Positions 1 to 14,191 of a stretch of 64,000 nucleotides of DNA are shown in pieces. The translations under genes were made by a program, and so were the position numbers. The stretch's first letter is position 1, and the number at the start of each line of letters is the position of its first letter. This DNA is from Atrina japonica (taxonomy: Eukaryota > Mollusca > Bivalvia > Pterioida > Pinnidae): NCBI GenBank assembly GCA_030159075.1, contig BROG01000073.1:1552501-1616500 (forward strand), written 5' to 3'. A model generated the notes under the pieces. It saw only the letters and a program-made list of their open reading frames with translations. It was not told the DNA's origin and made no database searches.

Positions 1-67
1 TAGAATCACAACATAATGTATTGTCACGTGTTTTTGTCAGATCCATATCCTATGATACTATTTTATA

Positions 68-590
68 CTAAAGTGCTTCACAAGATGAAAAATATGTTGA
101 TACTATGACATATAACGTATGGTTGTGAAATGTCGGTGGTTGTCGCGATGATAAATATGTTGATACTATGACATATAACGTTTGGTTGTGAAATGTCGGT
201 GGTTGTCGCGATGAAAAATATGTTGATACTATGACATATAACGTTTGGTTGTGAAATGTCGGTGGTTGTCGCGATGATAGATATGTTGATACTATGACAT
301 ATATTGTTTGGTTGTGAAATGTCGGTGGTTGTCGCGATGATAAATATGTTGATACCATGACATATGACGTTTGGTTGTGAAATGTCGGTGGTTGTCGCGA
401 TGATAGATATGTTGATACTATGACATATAACGTTTGGTTCTGATATGTTGGTGGTTGTCGCGATAATAAATATGTTGATACTATGACATATAACGTTTGG
501 TTGTGAAATGTCGGTGGTTGTCGCGATGATAAATATGTTGATACTGTGACATATAACGTTTGGTTCTGATATGTTGGTGGTTGTCGCAAT
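68..590. repeat. 63-bp minisatellite, about eight copies
   Basis: Tandem units of 63 bp share TATGTTGATACTATGACATA, then a GTTTGGTTGTGAAATGTCGG-like half and GGTTGTCGCGAT. Copies differ by a few substitutions. Because 63 is a multiple of three, the minus strand stays open in two frames as 21-residue repeats. That openness follows from the period and is not evidence of a gene. Confidence 0.93.
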
Positions 591-985
591 ATTTATTGTG
601 CACATGTATCTCATATTTAAAGTACAAATGTATTTCTGCAATGTTATTGTTTGTAAACTGTAAAATAACTTTGATTTTGCACCACTCCGTATTAAATGGA
701 GATTTTTGCAATCGCATATTTTGTTTCAAAAATTAAAACATGAAATATTGATTGATTGATTGAAAAATGCAGAATGAATATCTACTACAGGGATTTGAAA
801 CACTAATATTGGTGACTGCTCCACAAACAGTAGTAGACACTACTCAAGCGGATAATGATAGAGACAGGGATAATGAAATGAAAACCCATACCATCCTAAA
901 CTTACGCATTACGCGTTAAATTAATAGTATAACTATAATAACCAATTAAGTTTAAATTTGAACGTTTTAAATATTCAACATTAAT
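591..985. other. AT-rich stretch, no feature seen
   Basis: Unique AT-rich DNA between the minisatellite and the Penelope-like element. I see no coding region, RNA gene or repeat structure. Confidence 0.6.
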
Positions 986-3720
986 TCAATTGTAGTATAT
1001 AAAAATCTCAGATACCAAAGTATAAATCTTTAGGATATAGGTGCAAATTTGGTAAAAATGGACAAAAACGGACATCTGGAAACCAAGAGGTGGGATCAGG
1101 TGCCATGGAGAAGTAGGCATCCCCTGTCGATCGGTTACACCCGCCGTGAGTCCACAGTCAAGTCCAAATGAAATACGTGAGGAACAAATCCTCATCACAA
1201 TCGGTACAGACGTCTTAACAACCGCCAACGAAAAGGCAACTCAACACCTCACCTTGTGAAACAGAGTAATCGCAAACAAGATTATTATATCGACCGTAAA
1301 ATTTTGCAGAACGTTAACATCAAACGCGGTTTTCGATATATCTGTGTCAATAATTTGTCAGTGAGTAGTTTACATCTGTATGTGAAATGTTCATATGTTG
1401 AACACGCCCTGGCATATCGGATCATTTGTGAAATATAAACTCAATATGCAGGTGACTGCGGGGATATTACTACTTAAATGTGGAAAATTTACGACGGGAA
1501 AGCCGAAAGTCGCGTTTGTCGTATAGCATAGTTGCCAATTTCCCGTCTGTGTCTATAGTAAGTAAAATGTCTAAGTATGAAGCGTGTGTGCTTGACTCTG
1601 TTGTATCTTTAATTTCTAGTTCGGTGGGATATATCGCATTGACATATGTATGAAAATTTTCATTATTAATTGAAAAAACGTCGTCGATATATTTAAATGA
1701 CACGCTGTCTTTTTCTTCTTTTGATTCAGCAGTTTCTAAATGAAGTCTGCATCGCATGAATAAAGGAACAGGTCGGCCAATAAAGGGACACAATTGGTTC
1801 TCATAGGAATGCCGACAGTTTGTTGAAAGACCACGTCTCAGAACATTACAAATTATTGTCTATCAGAAATTCTAGCATGTTTTTTATATCAACTTCAGTG
1901 TATTTATGTGTATAATCAGAGTGGTGTTGGACAAAATAAGTATCATGATAACCAATCACTAGATATTTAAATTTTCGGGTAGCACCATTAGTGAAAAATC
2001 AGTTGTCTATGATGCTAAAAAGTCTTTCTTTTAATTTTTTATGTGGAATAGTTGTGCAAAGAGTAGAGAAGTCGTATGTTTTGATACTGTGAATTTGAGA
2101 AAAATTGTGTGCCTTCAAATTTTCTAGAAGTTGTTTAGAATTGCACAGTATTGCTGAAGTTTCTCCTTAACCGCTGTCAATATCTTGGTAAGGAGTAAAG
2201 GTAAAGGTTTGGTAGAACATTTGCTAGATCCTGCTATGTACCTCTGCTTATATGGGGTTTTATGAAGTTTAGGTCTCCAATACAAATACGGTAGCTCAAA
2301 ATCAGTATCGGTTGTAGGTACGGACACGTGATTTTGAAGGATCTCGTCCTTTGAAAGTGAGCTGCGTGTGTATGTAGGATTACCAGAATTCGTATTAAAC
2401 CCTAGTTCTTCTAATAAACAAATATAGTAATGTGCCTTGCAAATAAAAACTATATTATTTGAGACTTTGTCTGCTGGGACCAGTACATATTGGTCATGTA
2501 ATCTATGCAGTTCAGTTACTACTTCTGGATCACTAAATACAGAGGGATAATGTGTTTTCATAGTTCCTTTAAGTTTTCGGATTTGAGATTTATCCACCAT
2601 CACACAGCTTTTAGCCATTCAGACAAAGTGTCTGGTTCCACGTCTTCATGTTTGGACCATCGTCTGGCATAATCTTCGACAGAATTCATAACTAAACTGA
2701 AATTCTGACGCGAATTAAAGGAACCAGCCTCGCGGTATTTAGTATCTCTTGAAGTAAGATTTTTGAGGTTTTCATTTTCAACAATAGAAACGTCGCCGGT
2801 GATGACATGTCCGATATGATTATATTTGAAGGGAGATGATGCAGATGAACATGTGTTGTGTAGAAGATGGTTAATGTCTAGGCACTGCAAAACCCGTATG
2901 TAATTGAATAGCTTGGATGCGATGCTAGGTGTATAGCTATACGAAATGTAAGGCGTGGTCTTCAATTTAAATATGGTGAAACACAGGATTGAACTTTTTG
3001 TGATTTAGAACATTGCCAATGTTTAAAGCGTCTGTACATTTATTTGTAAATTTAAGTTTAAAGAAAAGACGTTTCTGTTCAGAACAGTCATCGGTTGCAA
3101 CGCGTGTAGGCTTGAACAGTCTGTGATAAGCAATGTCCATTATAATAGAGTTCAGTATGTATTCTGGGGTTGAAGAATTCGTGTAGGGGTTCAGTCTTGC
3201 TTCCTGAAAAAAAACTCATTAAGAAGTGTAAAAGGAACAGAATAAAGTTTGCTGCGAATTTGATGAAGGCCCAATTTTTTGTTAACGTAAGGTAAAAGAG
3301 TTGAAAAATTGACATCATGTATGTTGGGTCTGTTGTATTAACGATGTCCGGGACCTCGCTTACGTCTTACGTTAGAATTAAAAAGTTCCATCACATTAAC
3401 GCCACTACAGAGTGGGCTTGATAGATTGCCTACACTTTGAATATTATCGTTACATCCATAGTAGTATGCAGTTTCAAGCTGTTTAATCCATAATTCTTCA
3501 CGTTGTCTATGAAAGGGGGTACTCAAGGTGGGATTGTTGGTCCAGTGGTATATTTTTTTCAATTATAAGCACTCTCCTAGACAAAATGGAATGGTCAGGA
3601 GAGTTGAAATGTCGACAGAGTATCTGGTTATCCCCATTAATAACCTCAAATCTATGACCAGACGCACTTTTATTTAAGGGCACCTTAGTCTCGCAAATAT
3701 AAATCAAATCACACAAGGTA
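986..3720 (-). mobile_element. Penelope-like retroelement, family A copy 1 (decayed)
   Basis: On the minus strand the order is a GIY-YIG-like nuclease segment (3716-3340), a linker region (3318-2600), reverse transcriptase fragments (2618-1470) and a 3' tail (about 1230-986). The tail matches the tail at 18538-18900 of copy 2 on the opposite strand, including a GACAGGGGATGC-like block. The reading frame is broken several times and the 5' end is cut inside the nuclease near 3720. The GIY-YIG/RT pair defines Penelope-like elements; the nuclease-first order is that of the permuted Naiad-type clade. Confidence 0.82.
1470..3716 (-). pseudogene. Broken GIY-YIG endonuclease / reverse transcriptase of PLE copy A1
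   Basis: This would be the polyprotein that nicks target DNA and reverse transcribes the element's RNA. Visible in order: ETKVPLNKSASGHR (the later half of a GIY-YIG fold), a REELWIKQLETAY segment, a linker ending near TLSEWLKAV, then RT palm and finger motifs YLYWRPKLHKTPYKQRYIAG and SSKCSTKPL. The catalytic box FKYIDDVFSINN is intact at about 1670-1700, followed by SYLDILL. Frames change near 3340, 3090, 2600 and 1800, and a TAA interrupts just after GPGHR. The first half of the nuclease is missing. The RT assignment is firm; the nuclease assignment rests on a partial motif. Confidence 0.8.
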
Positions 3721-4608
3721 CACTAAATTCCGTAAACAACGTTAGATTATTTACAATTCAGATGATCCCAGCTTCTGGTATTGTAATGTTTATTTGTCAG
3801 TTATTAATATACGACATATTTTAAAATTTTGACAGAACATTTCATTTTCTGAAAAAAAGAGTACCAGACTAAAACAATTAATTAATTGACTGGACTGAAT
3901 TGTATGGAATTGAAAACTGCTTCCGATTTTCAGGCAAATTCCAGATTTGGGATATTACGATGATGAAAATATAACTAAAATGATTTAAAACATCATATGC
4001 TATTCTAATTAAAGCTATAAATTTATAAAATGATATGCATAAACCAGTCCTTTGATATAAATGTATTTAAACTCCGTGGAAAGTAAGCATATCTAATTCA
4101 AAAACAACTTTTCAAAAATGAAATAAATGAAGAATTTGATGAAAAAAATGAGGAAATTAAGGAAATATATAGATAGAATAATAAAAATAAATAGTATAAT
4201 AAGTCTGAAACATTTGATAACAATGCAAACTATGAAATTTCTTAATAGATGTAAAATGTAACAATGATAATAACATAAATATAATAGAAATACTTAGTAT
4301 ATTATAAGTAAAAATAGAGTAAACATGATAACAAAGTTTTGAAAACTACCCCATTTGCTGAATATATACATTATATCTAATTTATTATTATAAATATATA
4401 CAGATATAGAGATAAAAGAGAAAGTAAACAAGGTTTGTTGATATCTATCAAAGATACTTGCTTTTCCCTGATTTTTTTATCACTTAGTCTTTCTCTCTAA
4501 ACCTATAAATCAGGCATATAGAAAGTGTGTATTAGTATACCAGTATATATGTTAGCATATATCTTTTAATGTATGTAGCGTATATGTCGAAGTACAAAAA
4601 AGAAAAAA

Positions 4609-4610
<2 letters not shown>
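3721..4610. other. AT-rich spacer, no feature seen
   Basis: Very AT-rich, rich in A-runs and short ATA motifs. No open frame with protein character, no RNA gene and no clear repeat. Confidence 0.55.
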
Positions 4611-4654
<44 letters not shown>

Positions 4655-4676
4655 ACCCCCCCCCCAAAAAACACAC

Positions 4677-4724
<48 letters not shown>
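4611..4724. repeat. Poly-C tracts (C44, C10, C46)
   Basis: Two long C homopolymers of about 44 and 46 bases are separated by A, C10, an A-run and CACACAA. The minus strand is poly-G. Proline-rich or glycine-rich readings here are artefacts. Lengths are probably approximate, since such runs are hard to sequence. Confidence 0.95.
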
Positions 4725-4823
4725 ATTTATACAATTTTCATATGTATTTGCCAGTTTTCAGGTATACATTATGTACATGTATGTATGTGTATTATATATA
4801 TAAGTATATAACTGTATCTCTTA

Positions 4824-4839
4824 TATGTATGTATGTATG

Positions 4840-4873
<34 letters not shown>

Positions 4874-4998
4874 TGTATGTATGTATGTATGTATGTATGT
4901 ATGTATGTATGTATGTATGTACATTGTATATGTATGTATGTACATTGTATATGTATGTATGTATGTGTGTATGTATGTATGTACATTGTATATGTATG

Positions 4999-5032
<34 letters not shown>

Positions 5033-5222
5033 TGTATGTATGTATGTATGTATGTATGTATGTATGTATATGTATGTATGCATGCATGCATGTATGTATG
5101 TATGTATGTATGTATGTATGTATGTATGTATGTATGTATGTATGTATGTATGTATGTATGTATGTATGTATGTATGTACATTGTATATGTATGTATGTAT
5201 GTATGTACATTGTATATGTATG

Positions 5223-5256
<34 letters not shown>

Positions 5257-5345
5257 TGTATGTATGTATGTATGTATGTATGTATGTATGTATGTATGTA
5301 TGTATGTATGTATGTATGTATGTATGTATGTATGTATGTACATTG

Positions 5346-5377
<32 letters not shown>

Positions 5378-5502
5378 TGTATGTATGTATGTATGTATGT
5401 ATGTATGTATGTATGTGTGTATGTATGTATGTACATTGTATATGTATGTATGTATGTATGTATGTACATTGTATATATATGTATGTATGTATGTATTTAT
5501 GT
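4824..5502. repeat. Long (TATG)n tetranucleotide array
   Basis: Nearly 680 bp of TATG/TGTA repeats, punctuated at irregular intervals by TACATTGTATATG variants and one GCATGCATGCATG stretch. The recurring interruption shows local segmental duplication as well as slippage. All frames are open because the array lacks stops; no protein is implied. Confidence 0.96.
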
Positions 5503-6155
5503 ATTATTCATGTCAAATCTTCATTATTAAAAGTACATGTATGTACAACCATATGTACCTAATACATGTCTGCGAAAAAAAGTAATTCCAGAATAATAAG
5601 AATTTTGCTATGAAAAAGAACACAAAGTACATAATATATGAAGATTTAGGTCAGAGCTTGTGTCAACTAAATTGAAATCTTAGTTCATGCACCTGTCACA
5701 TGATCAGTTTTCTAAATATGATTCTAAAATTAGGTATTCTATATACAATGCTTTATCGAAACCTTCCATGGAACTATCTATCCCCCACACACACATACAC
5801 GAACGCACATACACAAGCACGTGTGAGTGTGTGTAAAACTCATAGTCAAAACAAATACTTAGGTACAAATAGACTTTGACCTAATGACACAGCTTTTAAC
5901 CTATGAGTTCATCACATTAAAATACTTTCACCAAGTGTTGTCTTTATATAAACATGGATGTATTGAGCGCTTATCTACATGTTTTTGTATTCTGAGTAGC
6001 TGGAAATTTGCTGTGGTTGCAGTTTTCATAGCTTGACTTTCTTTGTCATATCTAGAACAGCTACAACAAAAGCGTTTTGATATATATATCTATTCACGAA
6101 GTCTTAAACTTGCAGACATATACGTGTAGTTTGTATTTATATTATATCCCTTTTC
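5503..6155. other. No gene seen
   Basis: AT-rich DNA with a short CACACA/GTGTGT inverted patch near 5784-5835. Nothing else recognised. Confidence 0.5.
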
Positions 6156-6307
6156 AGGTTATAGTTAAATGTGATGTTAAAGTTGATGTTATATTCTGGC
6201 AAATTTCAAATATATAACAAGACATACAATTAGGTTATAGTTAAATGTGATGTTAAAGTTAGTGTTATATTCTGGCAAATTTCAAATATATAACAAGACA
6301 TACAATT
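6156..6307. repeat. 76-bp tandem duplication (two copies)
   Basis: Two adjacent near-identical units start at AGGTTATAGTTAAATGTGAT (6156 and 6232), differing only around GTTGATG versus GTTAGTG. A recent simple duplication. Confidence 0.9.
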
Positions 6308-7257
<950 letters not shown>

Positions 7258-7350
7258 GGTAAGTTAACAGGACCACTGGACATTCAACTCACAGCGTTAT
7301 GTCAGATGAATAATTCAGACTTGAAATGACATTTCTAAAACTGAATGTGT

Positions 7351-7785
7351 ATGTTACATGAATACCGTCCTAATCTAGTTTTACTTATGTTACATGAATA
7401 CCGTCCTAATCTAGTTTTACTTATGTTATATGAACACCGTGCTAATTCTAGTTTTACTTATGTTATATGAATACTGTGCTAATTCTAGTTTTACTTATGT
7501 TATATGAATACCGTCCTAATCTAGTTTTACTTATGTTATATGAACACCGTGCTAATTCTAGTTTTACTTATGTTATATGAATACTGTGCTAATTCTAGTT
7601 TTACTTATGTTATATGAATACTGTGCTAATTCTAGTTTTACTTATGTTATATGAATACTGTGCTAATTCTAGTTTTACTTATGTTATATGAATACCGTGC
7701 TAATTCTAGTTTTACTTATGTTATATGAATACTGTGCTAATTCTAGTTTTACTTATGTTTTTTGATTACCGTCCTAATTCTAGTT
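7351..7785. repeat. 37-bp minisatellite, about twelve copies
   Basis: Units of 36-37 bp contain TTTTACTTATGTTATATGAA, then TACTGTGCTAATTCTAG or TACCGTCCTAATCTAG. Variants alternate along the array, indicating block duplication. Period 37 does not preserve a frame and no coding role is suggested. Confidence 0.92.
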
Positions 7786-7949
7786 TTTATATGTTTAAGC
7801 ATCATTAATTTTTACACAACTTACTATTAACCCAAACATAATGTGTTATTACAGAAATACTGTGAATATAATGAAAACTTGTAAAAGTGTGTCTTTCACA
7901 AAAAGGGTTATAATAAATCGTCAAATAAAAAACATATGTAGTTAGATTA

Positions 7950-8229
7950 GCCGGCATGGCTCAGTCGGTAGAGCGCTCGACTCTTGATCGTAAAGTCGTG
8001 AGTTCGAGTCCAGCCGGCGGTAGGTCGGTTTCCAGTCCTTCGGATGAGACAGTAGAAACCGAGGTCCCGGGTCACAGTAGGTGTCGGCACGTTAAAGAAC
8101 CCTCATGTTCAGTGGCCGTAAGTGCCGGGCATAGGCCAAAAATTTTAAGCCCTTCACCGACATTTGGTGACATCTCCATATGAGTGAAATATTCTTGAAT
8201 GGGATGTTAAACAACAATAAACAAACAAT
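7950..8229 (+). mobile_element. tRNA-derived SINE (bivalve type)
   Basis: The head (7950-8018) folds as a tRNA relative: GCCGGC ends at 7950 and 8013 pair as an acceptor stem, an A box lies in TGGCTCAGTCGGTAGAGCG and a B box in GAGTTCGAGTCC. These act as an internal RNA polymerase III promoter. The body continues through a conserved-looking block (GTGTCGGCACGTTAAAGAAC ... CTTCACCGACATTTGGTGAC) and ends at GGGATGTTAAACAACAATAAACAAAC, a typical A-rich SINE tail. I associate this body and tail with bivalve SINEs from memory. Confidence 0.85.
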
Positions 8230-8631
8230 GAACAACAACAACAACGACAAAAAGCACATGTATTGTACACAGAATGACGTTGAAAATTTTATCTTTGAAC
8301 ATTTTTTCGCATCAGAGTTCGTTTGTATAAAATATACTTATTCAATATACAGATCATTGAAAATCATGTTTGACGTGCAATGGTTGTTTTACGTTATCAT
8401 TTAGTAGCAGAATAGGAATTAAAGATGAAATATTTTTTCTCATAGTTTAACTATATTTGGAATTGACAAATCATAAAGGTATAGAGAGGAATAAGTAGAA
8501 ATGTACAATATATAGCCCATCATATATGATCTAGAAATAGGACAAAAACAGCGGTCATTGATCGAATAACGATGTTGTTAGTTGAAAGAGGAAGTCGCCT
8601 ATCTGATGTGTCAGAATAAAGAATACGCCGT

Positions 8632-9917
<1,286 letters not shown>

Positions 9918-10451
9918 ATGGAATTCGTTGTCGGAATAATAGTTTTTGCCGCAGGAGTTAATGTATTAGTTATCTTATTCATTTGTATTACAATTTGTAA
10001 ACGTGAGGGCCCATGTTCAAGTTATCAAATAGAAGAGCGGGGAATCAGACGACAACAACGACAAGAAGAGAGACGAAGATTACAGAATGAAAGAAGGCAA
10101 CAGCAACGACAATCAAGAGGTCGTGAAGAAACAGAAGAAAATGAACAACAGGGAGACCGCGCACGTCAGCAAGTGGGACAAATGTCTGACAGTTATGGAA
10201 GTAACACGCTAAACAGTCCCACAAACAGAGTATTTCGAAATATCGTTATACGCCCAAGTATTATAAACGATGGAACTAATTTTGGTCGCCTAAATATTGC
10301 CTTTGAACAAAGCAATCAGTTACCGTCTTATGATGATATCATGTCTAGTCAATTACCTCAATATCAGCCAAGTGCAATTCGTTATGAGATAGATGTATCC
10401 CAACCTCCTAGTTACGAGGATGTCATCAAAGAAGGCGAAACTGAAACGTGA
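9918..10451 (+). CDS. Single-pass membrane protein with C-terminal PPxY/LPxY motifs
   Basis: A 177-residue open frame from ATG to TGA. Residues about 4-27 are a strongly hydrophobic membrane segment (VVGIIVFAAGVNVLVILFIC), followed by a Cys/Lys stop-transfer patch. Residues about 40-80 are Arg/Gln/Glu-rich and likely helical or coiled. The tail carries three short tyrosine motifs: LPSYDD, LPQYQP and PPSYEDV. The last is a canonical PPxY of the kind bound by WW domains of Nedd4-family ubiquitin ligases, so an adaptor or trafficking role is a reasonable inference. No orthologue is recognised. It looks like a host gene; the motif layout would also suit a viral budding protein, but there is no viral neighbour here. 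Confidence 0.7.
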   Translation: MEFVVGIIVFAAGVNVLVILFICITICKREGPCSSYQIEERGIRRQQRQEERRRLQNERRQQQRQSRGREETEENEQQGDRARQQVGQMSDSYGSNTLNSPTNRVFRNIVIRPSIINDGTNFGRLNIAFEQSNQLPSYDDIMSSQLPQYQPSAIRYEIDVSQPPSYEDVIKEGETET

Positions 10452-12515
10452 TGATGATGATGATGCGTGTGATGCATGAAAGTTTTATGTATGTAATCCA
10501 GAGTTTGTAATGTTGACTGTGATGTACTTTGTTAATACTACGAAATATTACAATGCTAGAAGTAGTGATATGTGAAAACTGTGATAATCTAGGTCTTCCA
10601 CACATCTTTTGTCTATTATATACTTGAAAATTTTCGCTCTTGTTTAATTTCGCCATTTTCGCTCTTTAAACAACTATCACACGAACATACATGCCATCCA
10701 TGAGACTATGGTGATTTACGGCGAATTTAAGACCGGGTCAATATGTTTTTTGTTGTTAAAGTTCGAGAATAAGCAGGGGCGAAAATTTGCAGGTATTCAG
10801 TATATGAATTACGAAAATCAAACTATTCCTTGTTTATACTATTTCTGGACATTTGTATTCAGCTTCATGTCCATTGTACTCAGTCAGAGGTCATTTTGAA
10901 AAGCAAAACATTAACAATTAAGGATTCAGTGTGCACAATCTTAGCCATCGAAAAGGGTGGAAACTGGTCTCAAATATATGAAAATTGTTACTTAAGCAGT
11001 CTATCTATTTATTCGTCTTGGCTAAATATTTAAAGCATAACTACTTATTAAGAATGGTTTTGATATTTTAGTACATGCATTTGGTAATTAAGCTTGTTTT
11101 GTACATGCTTTGCACATGCATTTGTTGAAGATTGTTATCACTGTATGCTGTCTTGTCTTTTATTACCAGATTGAAAACACAATTATGATTCATAGTAATG
11201 TTATTTGTGTATATAACTCGCTGTACGTACTGCAAAGCCTCGAGTTATATTTAATTATATTTTTTCATCACATTTGCCAGTGGGTCATTGTAATCACTTC
11301 GACATTCATTTTATTTTAATTCCACATGTATATGTGTTCATACTGTTGTCAATGGATACATTAATCTGGTACAATTTTGATTCAATACATGTAATTTATT
11401 CTAGACACATTCTGATCACAATTCTTTCGTGTGGTCTATCAATAAATACTATTGCATTTCATAAAATAGAATTGGAAAAGCAGATTTGTTTTATGAAAGC
11501 TTGTAGATCTATAGGATAATAATTCACGATAATTGATGTATATTCTGTTGTTGGACATTTATCTTGTTAACATTAATCAAACGCAAACAAACAATTATAA
11601 TAATTCAGAGGTCCATTTTACACAAGTTTACAAGTCTCAGACGAGCAATCAAGGTTAAAAAAGATCAGGATTAACTCTAACCACACACCATTCTCCACCA
11701 ATCAAATTATTTGTTATAACTATAAAGTAGATTCTGATTGGTAAAAATTAAGAACGGTTTTGAACAAAGGGTGGAAAGTTTACATCCTTCGATCTTGCGA
11801 ATATACCTACAAAGAATAGGAATTTCGACAGAAAATAATCCTGAATTTATATTCATTGTCTTATATTATTATACATCTTTAATAGATGTATAAACAAAAA
11901 ACTAAATTATCAAGATAATATTTGGAAATATGCAAATATGTGTAAAAACTTGAGTTAAGACTAGGGTTGATAAAACAGTCCTATGTTCTGACTCAAAGCT
12001 AATGAATCTAAGAATTTATCACGTAAGATCTTTTGATGTAATTGTCTTATATACATGTACACGGTAATTACACATCTGTGATGTTTTATTTGAACAACAC
12101 AAATTTTGTAATTTATATTCCACTTGGCGAGTAAGTGTTATGAATTCATTTCATGTTTATTTAAAGCATAATGCAATTAAAAGTATTAGCACATATTATC
12201 TAATACAGAAATATTCTTTCATGAAATAATACAATTAGGTTCACATTACAAAAGATATTACATCGCATTATACTTGAGCACATGATTTTAGATTTATTTA
12301 CGTCATACATCTGCATGTTATGAAATACACGTTTTTGATGTTGCTTTGTCATAAAGTATTCAAGGTAGTTATTATGAACCAAACTAGGGTATCATGACAT
12401 CATCAGGTATATCATTTTATAATTAGCAATATTTACAACATTGTTTCATTCATATTTTTGTTTTTCAAAGTTTACACTTGGCAATGTTAAACATGACTCC
12501 CTGGAGCATAAAATG
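10452..12515. other. No gene; one dispersed-repeat fragment
   Basis: Only AT-rich DNA with short chance frames. About 10685-10765 (GAGACTATGGTGATTTACGG and following) resembles 63935-64000 at the end of the window, marking an unnamed dispersed repeat. Confidence 0.5.
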
Positions 12516-12801
12516 CAAACCTTGTTATGATCTTAGAATGTTCCATAGATTCCCCAGACTAATTAAATCAGCTTACATCTTTAATCCGTTCCCTCTACAG
12601 ACAATAATTGAATAAATAGAAAAATGCATTCTATTTCGATATATAGGGGTAGAAAGGTCAAACCTTGTTATGATCTTAGAATGTTCCATAGATTCCCCAG
12701 ACTAATTAAATCAGCTTACATCTTTAATCCGTTCCCTCTACAGACAATAATTGAATAAATAGAAAAATGCATTCTATTTCGATATATAGGGGTAGAAAGG
12801 T
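12516..12801. repeat. 143-bp tandem duplication (two copies)
   Basis: 12516-12658 and 12659-12801 are essentially identical, starting CAAACCTTGTTATGATCTTA and ending with a GATATATAGGGGTAGAAAGG segment. Confidence 0.93.
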
Positions 12802-12817
12802 CAAATTTCTATTTTCG

Positions 12818-12953
12818 TATTTACCCTCGTTTTCGTATCAGCAATAGAGGGGTGCAGGTTATGTAGGCTGTAGCGATTAACATTTTATTTACCCTCGTTT
12901 TCGTATCAGCAATAGAGGGGTGCAGGTTATGTAGGGTGTGGCGATTAACATTT

Positions 12954-12987
<34 letters not shown>

Positions 12988-13085
12988 TTTTTTTTTTTTT
13001 TTAATTTTTTTATTTACCCTCGTTTTCGTATCAGCAATACAGGGGTGCAGGTTATGTAGGCTGTATCGATTAACATTTTATTTAC
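12818..13085. repeat. About 68-bp repeat, three copies, split by a T-run
   Basis: Units start TATTTACCCTCGTTTTCGTA and contain CAGCAATAGAGGGGTGCAGG. Copies 1 and 2 are adjacent (from 12818 and 12886). Copy 3 begins near 13011 after about 55 bases that are almost all T (12955-13010). The T-run may be an inserted poly(A) tail read on the other strand, or slippage. Confidence 0.88.
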
Positions 13086-13110
13086 CCTCGTTTCCATGCA
13101 GAACCTTCAA

Positions 13111-13884
13111 ATGTCAACCAATTGAATACGTAGTTACAATCATAATGTAATATGTAGATGATACATATTATATCAAGCATGAAAACAAGGGTCAATACAC
13201 AGTTTTAGGCGCAAGTATATCATTTTGAATTGTGTGAATTATTTCCCAATACTTGGCATTACAATATCGGAAGTTCCATTATGTAGTATTCCACAATACT
13301 TCACAATTTTATTTTCATTTATAATTCAAAATTCTGATGGTGGATGACATTTTCACAGAAGTCTCAAATTAATCTGTATCTCTGAAATATGATCTCGTCA
13401 GCATGTGATCGTGTCTACTTCCTTCTTTTATTTTAATTGAGTCTTATGGTTTTGTAATTGCATTGATAAGATGTTTTATCATGATAACGTTGTTCTAATT
13501 AAAACTGTTAAATAAATACCAATGATTCATTTGAATTTGAATTGAACTATTTATTTTAGTTTCCTTTGTTTCTTAGCTTATAAATGTAATTAAGGAAAAA
13601 TAATGTTTATTTTTTATTTATCTATTGTTGAAATAAAATTTTATGAACTTAATTTCTGTTTTAATATTAAAACGAATTAAGCATTTTACAAATATTAACA
13701 CAGCAACCAACACACCACATTAATGCATCCTACTTGTACTCAACTTCCCGCCGTTTCTCAGATTTATTATTACAATTTAATATGATATAATTATGAACTG
13801 TTTTAACATTTATACAGAAAGTGGGAATAGACACGACATTACGGAAAGTGGAAATGAGCACAAAAGAGATGTAAATGAAAATAC
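13111..13884. other. No feature seen
   Basis: AT-rich DNA without protein-like frames, RNA genes or clear repeats. Confidence 0.5.
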
Positions 13885-14140
13885 TCACTATAAGTAGCGG
13901 AAATACTAATACGCACTATAGAAAGCGGAAATACTAGTACGCGCTACAGAAAGCGGAAATAGTATTATACACTACAAAAACGGAATACTAGTATGCACTA
14001 CAGAAATTGGAAATACTAGTCCGCACTACAGAAAGCGGAAATACTAGTCCGCAATAAAGAAAGCGGAAATACTAGTCCGCACTACAGAAAGCGGAAATAC
14101 TAGTACACACTACAGAAAGCGGAAATACTAGTATGCACTG
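13885..14140. repeat. About 28-bp minisatellite, about nine copies
   Basis: Degenerate units of CACTACAGAAAGCGGAAATA followed by CTAGTACG or CTAGTCCG. The array ends just before the twin hairpins at 14164. Confidence 0.88.
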
Positions 14141-14163
14141 GTATTCACACCCTCTACCACCAA

Positions 14164-14191
14164 GTTCGCTTCGCGAACGGGCCTTCGGCCC
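14164..14191. other. Two contiguous perfect mini-hairpins
   Basis: GTTCGC-TTC-GCGAAC (14164-14178) is followed without a gap by GGGCC-TTC-GGCCC (14179-14191), then the palindrome CTCGAG at 14193. Both stems are perfect and share a TTC loop, and they stand out as GC-rich in AT-rich surroundings. Function unknown. Confidence 0.75.

Noticed and set aside
68..641. Long minus-strand open frames with 21-residue repeats
   Set aside because: They result from a 63-bp period without stops; two frames are open at once and no start context or composition supports a protein.
3338..3366. Selenocysteine TGA in the Penelope-like frame
   Set aside because: The interruption there is TAA, and other breaks are frameshifts; no in-frame TGA at a conserved Cys was found in either copy.
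4532..4811. Polyproline and polyglycine open frames
   Set aside because: Translation of C/G homopolymers.
4742..5585. Open frames of repeated Met-Tyr-Val-Cys or Ile-His-Thr-Tyr on both strands
   Set aside because: Translation of a TATG tetranucleotide repeat, open in every frame.
7950..8018. A functional tRNA gene
   Set aside because: A and B boxes and an acceptor stem exist, but the region continues into a SINE body and tail; no clean anticodon arm supports a working tRNA.
7956..8183. 75-residue open frame through the SINE
   Set aside because: Coincides with a known type of noncoding element and has no protein features.
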